DNA from: Deltaproteobacteria bacterium
Lineage (GTDB): Bacteria > Myxococcota > XYA12-FULL-58-9 > JAFGEK01
DNA length: 41,291 bases
Assembly: GCA_016931625.1 (NCBI GenBank)
Contig: JAFGEK010000073.1
Location: 1-41,291, forward strand
Direction of reading: 5' to 3'
The notes beneath the pieces were generated by a model. That model saw nothing but the letters and a program-made list of their open reading frames with translations, was not told the DNA's origin and ran no database searches. Shown here piece by piece: positions 26,901-33,300 of this stretch (within the stretch, counting starts at the first letter, position 1; each line of letters opens with the position of its first letter). Made by a program: the position numbers and the translations under genes.

Positions 26901-29651
26901 TTAGACCTAGATTTAGAGGCGGATCTTGGTATTGATACAGTCAAGCAAGCAGAAATCTTCAGTAAACTGCGGGAAGAATTTGCTTTGCCACGACGCGATG
27001 ATCTTAAGTTGCGTGACTACCCAACATTAGCAAAACTGCTTGAGCTAGTACGCACTTTAAAGGCTGAATCAACAACGACTACGGCAACAGTTGCAAATAA
27101 TGAAGCCCAAACATCGGCTGTTGTAAAAACTGAAAAGACCAACCCACATGTTCGCCGAGTTCCTGTACCGGTTTTACGCCCTGATTTAACTTTGTGTAAG
27201 TTAACTTCAGTTAAACTTGAATCTGGTAAGCGAGTAGTTATTGCTCCAGATGAAAACGGTGTTGCTAGTAATTTGCAACAAGCATTAAGCAAACGTGGCG
27301 TTGAAGTACTGATGGTTGAGAATAAACCGGTTGAAGAACAAACCAAGGCTTGGTTAGAAGCAGGTGCCATCGACGGTATTTTTGATTTAAGTGCACTTGA
27401 TCCTGAGCCTGATTTGTATACAGCGACTATCGAAGAAGTTCGCAGCTCCTTAAAAATAAGAGTTGATCGGCTATCGCGACTTTGTCGTGAGCTTTTAAGC
27501 TCTGTTGGTAAAGATGGTGGTTTTATTATCGCAGCTACTCGTTTGGGTGGTTTGCATGGCTACGGTTCACTACCAGCATTAGCTCCTGCAGGTGGCGCAA
27601 TAACCGGATTCATTAAGGCAATTGGTCGAGAGCAACCACAATGCTTAGTAAAAGCAGTTGATTTTTCTGCTGATAGCGAAGCTTTGCAAATAGTAGCTAC
27701 ACTTATTTACGAAACTGAACGTGATCCAGAGCCAGTAGAAGTTGGTTATGCTTTTGGCGCTCGTCATGTAATCAGCTTTAATGAAGTAGCATTACCTGCA
27801 ACTAGTGACATTAAACCGCTTAATAAAGATGCAGCGATTTTTGTAACGGGTGCTGCTGGTGGAATTACTGCAGCTATTGCCGCTGATATTGCTGGACGTT
27901 GTCATGGCACTTTCTATCTTACTGATATTGTTCCGGTGCCAGCTGAGAACAATCCAGATCGAGATCGACTAAAAAGTGATCGCGAAGGATTAAAGCGAGA
28001 TATTTTTGAGCGACATAAAAGCACAGGTCAAAGAGTTACCCCGGCACAGATTGAATCTACACTTGCAGCTCTTGAACGCGAAAAGGCGCTTGTAGATGCA
28101 ATGCAAGCTATCACTAATGCCGGTGGGCGTGTGCATTATTACTCGGCAGATTCGCGAGATTGGGCAGCAGTAAACGCTATTGTACAAGAGATTAAGAAGT
28201 CTCATAAAGGACTTGATCTTATCATTCATGCTGCTGGACTTGAACGTAGCCGTTTTCTTGCCGAAAAATCAGCCGATGAGTTCGAAAGAGTGTTTGAGGT
28301 CAAAGCTTTAGGTTTGGCTAATGTGCTGCGGGCAACTAAAGATATGCCAATCGGCGCGATGGTGTGTTTCTCTTCAGTTGCTGGGCGTTTTGGTAATGCG
28401 GCGCAGACTGACTATAGCTCAGCTAACGACTTTTTATGTAAAGCGATGTCAGGGTTAGCCATTGCTCGTCCTGAAGTAAGAGGTCTGGCCATCGACTGGA
28501 CAGCCTGGGGTGACGTCGGTATGGCAACTCGTGGCAGCATTCCCGAAATGATGCGTAGGGCTGGTATTGATGTATTGCCTTTGGCAGAAGGTTTACCTGT
28601 TGTTTGGAATGAAGTTACTGCTGGCACTAAGGGCGAAGTTGTTATTGCTAAAAATTTAGGGCTTTTGGTTGCTCCACGTGATGCAACTGGTGGGATTGAT
28701 CAAGAACTTATTAATGCGCGTATTGAAAGTAATAATTTGCCAATGATTGGTCATGTTGTTTCAATGCATATTTATGAGGGATTACGCATTGAAACAAACC
28801 TTGATCCCAAGAGTGAGCCGTTTTTAATTGATCATCAAATTGATGGCGTTCCGGTTCTTCCTGGGGTTATGGGGGTTGAGGGCTTTGTTGAGGTTGCCCA
28901 TTTATTATTGCCTGAACATCGAGTTGAGAGCCTTGAGAATGTACGTTTTCAAGCACCACTAAAATATCATCGTCATCAATCACGACCTGGTATTTTCCGT
29001 GCAATGCTTCACTGTGAAAGTGATGATGTTGTAATTGCAGATATTACGCTTTCATCAACTCAAAGACTTGCTGATGGACAAGACCACGAGAAGCAACACT
29101 TCTGTGGTACTGTTAGAATGATACGTAGTACTACACCTCGTACACTTAAGCGTAATGGCAAACATTCTTCAGGTCGACGTCGTGGCAAAATTCAATCAGA
29201 AGATATTTATCGTATCTTCTTTCATGGTCCTTCATATCAAGTAATTGAAGGAATTGATGCAACTGAACGCGGTGCTCGTGGTCATATGCGTACACAATTG
29301 CCACCAGCATTAGCAAAGAAAGGCCACGCGACAGTCTTTTCTCCACGTGTCATTGAATTATGCTTACAGACAGCTGGTGTTTATGAAATGGGTACAAGTG
29401 GGCGTATGGCTTTACCTGCGGCAATAGATAAAATGATTACCCATGATATCCCAGGCGAGGCCGAAGAATTAACAGCAGAAATCGAACCCCGTAAGACTGA
29501 TGATGGACTGTCTTTTGATGCTCGTGTTAGCGATGCAAAAGGGCGTATCTATTTTGAACTCAAAGGCTATCGTACTTCAGCCTTACCAACACCTTTGCCT
29601 GATACTTTAGTGTCACCGCTTCGTAATGCTTTCAATAAGGAAAGAGCATGA
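20943..29651 (+). CDS. Multidomain iterative synthase KS-AT-KS-ACPx4-KR-DH
   Basis: A 2902-residue type I polyketide/fatty-acid-like synthase. Order: KS1 (about 15-475; Cys221 in DAACASS, His355 in EAHGTST, His395 in SQIGHLKS); AT (about 585-895; FLFPGQGSQ, Ser685 in GHSLGEY, HAFH at 787-790, the malonyl-CoA-type motif); KS2 (about 1020-1485; Cys1248 in NAACASAAT, His1396 in VSHETYTP, His1436 in GMTGHAMG, apparently intact); Ala/Thr/Pro linker; four carrier domains (LEADLGIDTVKQAE, with Thr1660, 1769, 1884, 1999 where serine is usual); KR (about 2295-2555; GAAGGI, Ser2477, Tyr2491); hotdog DH (about 2600-2895; His2631 in DHQIDGVPVLPG, partner region SPRVIELCLQ with Glu for the usual Asp). No ER or thioesterase is visible, so repeated rounds would leave unsaturated or hydroxylated chains. 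Start chosen at ATG 20943 with GAGAGG upstream. The gene overlaps the PPTase by 4 bp. Confidence 0.9.
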   Translation: MNHDERGVKSAQNAIAVVGVSAILPDAPDAASFWQNIVTGRYSITEVPHNRWKPSDHYDPDPKVPDKTYCKLGAFIRDYKFDSLKYRIPPPVAALMDPAQQWMLDCARQALIDSGHPDNKVDPERIGVIVGNALGGEQYQETTMRMTWPYIEQAMLEAPEFASLSESARKNILAIAKQRFLSHWPPINADTMPGELGNVIAGRVTNVLDLRGPNFATDAACASSLAALDAAIGILIQGRADAMVLGGVDRTMSPATFVKFSKIGALSPDGSRPFDVGANGFVMGEGCVALVLRRLADAERDGARIYGVIRAIGASSDGKGKGITAPNPKGQVIAIRRAYEQAGISPATIGLIEAHGTSTKVGDAAEAECLGTFFEGMGLPTHSIALGSVKSQIGHLKSAAGTAGLLKAVFALHHKILPPTINVRQTDPDVHYDKLPIYINQEVQPWERPNSGVRRAAVSSFGFGGTNFHVLLEEHVPGMLKDLTKVQVSVPGNVKKGNDGFVCLGAVSPTALRERLQVTINDAERVATGPSITNTDICANERIAITFSSASELADKAKQALNTLDKDDPQSWRFMRNRGIYRGQGQKPKIAFLFPGQGSQYLGMLQELRDSEPEVRATFDEADATMAESLKGLLSNYIYAEKSEAADDALRDTAICQPAMLAADIGLYRLLARYGINPDLVMGHSLGEYAALVAAGMITFANAVRAVSARAREMSNVSIADNGRMASIFAPYEVVEQVLNEIDGYVVPANFNGSKQTVIGGATKAVEEAVAKFTNQNIRAVLLPVSHAFHTEIVAPASKPLRQVLSTLDLQPPKLPIISNVTAQPYPKEAAQHEERLDLLGRQVASPVQFTRGLKSAYQLGVRIFVEVGPRKVLATFVEDVLGDKGDVIALCTNQPKVGQRESFIQALAGLAAAGFGTSTSTSNDETMEVSNYATSITNNYSTQLAANQQPAIANASDAMHLELGRAFARFLEEGTRIYQQAGGTVAANISRAATSTAATGSIVVSGASLGLPGRTREVFSEDNFDRILRGESFIEPVPQDVRERMAKKRITRLVKGRDGSANLEAISDPSEVIKLAGQMGHLDLINEFGIDKDRVAAFDITTKLAVGAAITALRDAGIPLVRRYRQTSRGTYLPERWVLPDSLMDETGVVFASAWPAAEAMLSDSANYYTDKSLRDRISDLMNIREQVSGDAARLLDEQITALTEELEKHNFTFDRRYIFRSLAMGHSQVAELIGARGPNVQVNAACASAATAMNVATEWIRNGRCRRVIVVSADATSTGHVFDWIGAGMLATGAATAEADVTKAALPFDRRRNGMIIGMGASGLIVEAEDAVRERGMRGIVEILGIEQSNSAFHGTRLDVDHISAMMERLITSVEQRYGINRADIAKNGVFVSHETYTPARGGSAAAEIHSVRRAFKDHANEIIIANTKGMTGHAMGAGVEEAVTVKILETGNIPALPNLREPDPDLGQLKLSMGGQHKVRYAVRFAAGFGSQLVLSVFRKVRGPRQADKALYQQWVEALSGRPGAVLEVEQKTLRVRDDGPPKAIPATSRWSYGLGPSLNAEVEGVVGSSPTITPAAFVPTSVVMTPVQTAPVINSAASLSTPVSSVAAPTMAVAAPASTGDAIADKLLAAVAQKTGYPTSMLALDLDLEADLGIDTVKQAEVFSEIRTIFDLPRRDDLRLRDYPTLGHLVRLVNELRPDLVSASISSPTTLAITVPEQTATVADAASVGDAIADKLLIAVADKTGYPTSMLALDLDLEADLGIDTVKQAEIFSEIRTIFDLPRKDDLRLRDYPTLGHLVRLVGELRPDLASAPADSVSTAAPTLATPPASPPISVAAVSGASASDQVTTKLLDMVADTTGYPQEMLALDLDLEADLGIDTVKQAEIFSKLREGFELPKRDDLKLRDYPTLGHLVRLIGELRPELTAQTAVGSAPVARVSATPTTAPASAPQTNTTSTSGDELTVKMLSLVASITGYPQEMLDLDLDLEADLGIDTVKQAEIFSKLREEFALPRRDDLKLRDYPTLAKLLELVRTLKAESTTTTATVANNEAQTSAVVKTEKTNPHVRRVPVPVLRPDLTLCKLTSVKLESGKRVVIAPDENGVASNLQQALSKRGVEVLMVENKPVEEQTKAWLEAGAIDGIFDLSALDPEPDLYTATIEEVRSSLKIRVDRLSRLCRELLSSVGKDGGFIIAATRLGGLHGYGSLPALAPAGGAITGFIKAIGREQPQCLVKAVDFSADSEALQIVATLIYETERDPEPVEVGYAFGARHVISFNEVALPATSDIKPLNKDAAIFVTGAAGGITAAIAADIAGRCHGTFYLTDIVPVPAENNPDRDRLKSDREGLKRDIFERHKSTGQRVTPAQIESTLAALEREKALVDAMQAITNAGGRVHYYSADSRDWAAVNAIVQEIKKSHKGLDLIIHAAGLERSRFLAEKSADEFERVFEVKALGLANVLRATKDMPIGAMVCFSSVAGRFGNAAQTDYSSANDFLCKAMSGLAIARPEVRGLAIDWTAWGDVGMATRGSIPEMMRRAGIDVLPLAEGLPVVWNEVTAGTKGEVVIAKNLGLLVAPRDATGGIDQELINARIESNNLPMIGHVVSMHIYEGLRIETNLDPKSEPFLIDHQIDGVPVLPGVMGVEGFVEVAHLLLPEHRVESLENVRFQAPLKYHRHQSRPGIFRAMLHCESDDVVIADITLSSTQRLADGQDHEKQHFCGTVRMIRSTTPRTLKRNGKHSSGRRRGKIQSEDIYRIFFHGPSYQVIEGIDATERGARGHMRTQLPPALAKKGHATVFSPRVIELCLQTAGVYEMGTSGRMALPAAIDKMITHDIPGEAEELTAEIEPRKTDDGLSFDARVSDAKGRIYFELKGYRTSALPTPLPDTLVSPLRNAFNKERA
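25813..27063 (+). repeat. Four tandem acyl-carrier domains within the synthase
   Basis: Four units spaced 109, 115 and 115 residues apart, each containing LDLDLEADLGIDTVKQAE and (K/R)LRDYPTL. Units 1 and 2 are nearly identical in DNA as well as protein over their whole length, indicating recent duplication. Units 3 and 4 share KLRE and differ more. The attachment-site residue is threonine in all four, encoded by ACT, ACG, ACA and ACA. Linkers are Ala/Thr/Ser/Pro-rich. Confidence 0.9.
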
Positions 29652-30361
29652 TTTTTTGGCATCTGGAGGACTCTTCTCGTCAACTAGAAAATAGTGACGA
29701 GCCCCCAGCTTACTTGCTGTCAGAGGTAGAGTGTGAGTTTTTTAGGGCTTTACGCATACCTAAACGCCGTAGAGATTGGCTGTTGGGTAGAAAGACGGTA
29801 AAGTACTTATGTATTCATTATTTTTCACGGCAAGGAAAATCGTTTAAGCCAATACAAATTTCTGTAATTAATGCCGCAGATGGCGCGCCAGAGGTTTTTA
29901 ATCAGGATGGTGAGCGTTTGCCAATTACAGTATCTCTTAGTCACCGTGATAGCATAGCAGTTGCAGCACTTAGTGCAGGATTAGAAGTTAAGTTGGGTAT
30001 CGATCTCGAACTTTGTGAGAAGCGTCCAGATGGTTTTGCCTCTGATTTTTTTACTTTGTCTGAAGTTAGTTTAATTGAGCAAGCAAACGTAGCAGAGCGA
30101 GATCGATTAACAACTGAAGTATGGTCATTAAAAGAAGCAGCATTGAAAGCTTTGCGTGTTGGGCTTCGTGCTGACACTCGTAGTATTGAAGTTGAGCCAC
30201 GATGTGAGGCTAATACTGGCTGGGGTTTAGCAAAAGTAAAAGACCGTGATGGTATTATTAATAAAGCTTTCGTGCATGATATTGGACCTTATGTAGTTTC
30301 GGTAGCATGGCTCGATAAGAGCTTTGTTGGTGCACCGATTGAGGAGCAAGAATTAGTATGA
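29648..30361 (+). CDS. Sfp-type 4'-phosphopantetheinyl transferase
   Basis: A 237-residue transferase that moves the phosphopantetheine arm of coenzyme A onto carrier domains. Sfp-type landmarks: SLSHR (96-100) for CoA binding, GIDLE (117-121) with Mg-binding Asp119 and Glu121, and WSLKEAALKAL (159-169) with Glu163 and Lys167. Its start codon overlaps the synthase stop (ATGA), and its own stop overlaps the carboxylase start in the same way, so all three are translationally coupled. It is presumably dedicated to the four carrier domains of the adjacent synthase, which carry Thr instead of Ser at the attachment site; whether it can modify Thr is the open question. Activation of other carriers in the cell is also possible. 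Confidence 0.92.
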   Translation: MIFWHLEDSSRQLENSDEPPAYLLSEVECEFFRALRIPKRRRDWLLGRKTVKYLCIHYFSRQGKSFKPIQISVINAADGAPEVFNQDGERLPITVSLSHRDSIAVAALSAGLEVKLGIDLELCEKRPDGFASDFFTLSEVSLIEQANVAERDRLTTEVWSLKEAALKALRVGLRADTRSIEVEPRCEANTGWGLAKVKDRDGIINKAFVHDIGPYVVSVAWLDKSFVGAPIEEQELV

Positions 30362-33300
30362 GTGAGCAATATACAGGTAAGTTCTCTCGTATCGCTATCA
30401 TCAATCGCGGTGAGCCTGCGATGCGTCTTATTAGAGCTGTTCGTGATTGGAATGCATCTGGTAAAGACAAGATACAAACAATCGCGTTTTATACTGAGCC
30501 AGATCGTCAAGCTCTATATGTTCGCGAAGCCGATTATACTTATAATCTTGGCCCTGCGATGTTTGCTGATGAGAATGACTGTGATGAGAATGGCCGACCT
30601 CGCAGTAAATGCCGTTATCTTGATTATAAGAGTTTAAAAGAAGCTCTTATTGAAACAAAAGCGCAAGCTGCTTGGGTTGGATGGGGTTTTGTTGCCGAGC
30701 ACGCTCAGTTTGCGCAAATGTGCCAGGATATGGGAGTTATTTTTATCGGCCCTAGTGCTGAGGCAATGCGACGCTTAGGTGATAAAATTGCTTCAAAACA
30801 ACTGGCTGAAGGTGCTGGAGTTCCAGTAGCACCTTGGAGTGGTGGCAAAGTCACATCCATAAAACAAGCTCGTCAAGTAGTTGAAAAAATCGGCTATCCG
30901 CTAATGGTAAAAGCCAGTGCAGGTGGTGGCGGTCGTGGTATTCGACATGTTAAAAAACCTGATGAATTAGAATACGCCGTTGAATCCTCGATGAATGAGG
31001 CATTAAAGGCATTTGGTGATAGCACGATTTTCATCGAAGCGTGCGTGACTGGTGCTCGGCATATCGAAATACAAGTGATAGCTGATAGCTTTGGTGAAGT
31101 GTGGGCTTTAGGAACTCGTGATTGTACTGCTCAACGCTCACGCCAAAAAGTAATCGAAGAAGCACCTTCAACTGCCTTATCTGCTCGATCTGAAGCAGAA
31201 TTACGTCAAGCTGCAGTGAATCTTGCAAAGGCGGCAAAATACTGCAATGCAGGTACGGTTGAGTTTTTATACGACCCGATTAAAGACGTCTCTTATTTTA
31301 TGGAAATGAATACACGTCTGCAGGTCGAGCATCCGGTTACCGAAGAGACTACGGGTATAGATTTAGTCATAATGCAACTTGCAGTTGCGCAAGGTGAGCG
31401 TATTGTTGGTGAACCACCAGCAACCGTAGGTCATGCTATTGAGGTTCGTTTATGTGCTGAAGATCCTGACCGTGGTTTCGCTCCAGCACCTGGGCGAGTT
31501 TTAGGTTTTCGCCCACCACTCGGCTCAGGAGTAAGAACGGATTCTGGTGTACGTGAAGGTGACAACATACCTTTAGAATTCGATTCTATGATTCTAAAAA
31601 TAATTGCTCGTGGTAGTACTCGAACTGAAGCAATTGCTCGCCTTAGAAGAGCTTTAGATGAAACGCGTGTGGTTATTGAAGGAGGCACTACTAATCGAGC
31701 ATTTTTAACTCGACTTCTCGAACATCCAGAATTTATTTCTAATAATTTTGATACTCAATGGATTGATAATTTGATGCAACAAGGTGGAGTTCAAGCTGGT
31801 CCACAAGCATCAGTAGCGCTAATCGCTACAGCAATTCGCCTTCATGAGCGTCAACTTAGTGAACAAGCATTGAATTTCTTTGCAGCGGCGGCACGCGGTC
31901 GTCCAAATATGCCAGCACAAGAGCATCGTGCAATCGAATTACGTTATGACGGTGGTACTTATGAGTTTCGTGTTGCAAAACTAGGCCCGGATACTTATCG
32001 TCTTGCAATTGATAGCAACTCCATTGATGTTACCTATGAATCTGACGGGCAACATGAAGCTCGTTTATCATTCGTAACTGCTGATGGAAAATCTTGTCAT
32101 CGTATTGTTAGTATGAATAGCGGTGCTGATTATCTCGTTGAAGTTGACAGCAATAGTTATCGAATTAGTGGTGATCCTGGTGGTGTAGTTCGTGCTCCTG
32201 CACCAGGTTTAGTTCTCGCAATGCATGTGGCTGAAGGCGATCACGTTGATGCAGGTGCGCGTTTACTTAGCCTTGAAGCCATGAAAATGGAAATGCCGTT
32301 AACAGCTTCTGTTTCTGGTCGTGTCAGAAAATTGTTGGTTAGCAAAAGTATGCAAGTTGGTGCCGGTGATGCTTTACTGATTCTTGAACCCGAAGGTACA
32401 CAAACGACAGAAGCAAAAAAAGGCTCTCGTCTAAATTTTCCTCAACAGAATAGTGTTGATGATTTTTCTGCCGTTCTTGATGATATGCGTCGTGTGATGC
32501 TTGGCTTTGATGTTGGCAGTGTTTCTGTGGATGACCTTATTGCACGTTTTATTAAAGCACCATCATCAAATGCTACTGGTGAGGTCCGAGCAATAGCTAC
32601 ACAAGAATTGCTTGATTTATATTTAGATTTAGCTGGGCCCTTCTCGCGAAGATTATTAAAAGAAGCAGGTTCACTACATTTGTCTTATGGTGCATGTTTG
32701 CATTTATATTTACGCGAATTCCAAGCTGAAGGCAGCGGTTTACCTGGAGACTTTATTGCTACACTGAGAACTGCCTTAACTCATTATGGTGTTAATACAC
32801 TTAATGATTCTGATAAATTGCGCGATGCTTTAGCCTGGCTTTACCGTTCACATCAAAATGCCACACGTAAAAATAAATTAGCCATCGCATTATTACAAAG
32901 ATGTTTAGAAGACAGCGAATGGCGTGCATCAGCTAGTAACAATAAATTTGCCGACATGTTGCAGCGACTTGTTCGTGTTACTCGTGACCAACATCCATTA
33001 GTATATGAAGCGGCAGAACAAGCTCGATATACTTTATTTACTGGACGTGCATTAGAAAAGCGCCAGCAACGAGCATTAGCAAATCTTGATAAAGTCTTAA
33101 AAGAGCTTTTTACTAACAAGACTAATGGCATACGTAATACTTCTATTATTGAAGCGGCTTCGACACCATATACATTGGTTGATCATTTAGCACCTATGTT
33201 GACTAAGCTTGCAGCTGAAGAGCGCCAGTTGGTACTTGAAATATTACTTAGACATTTTTATCGCACGCGTAAGATTGCTGACGTATTCACTTTGAATATT

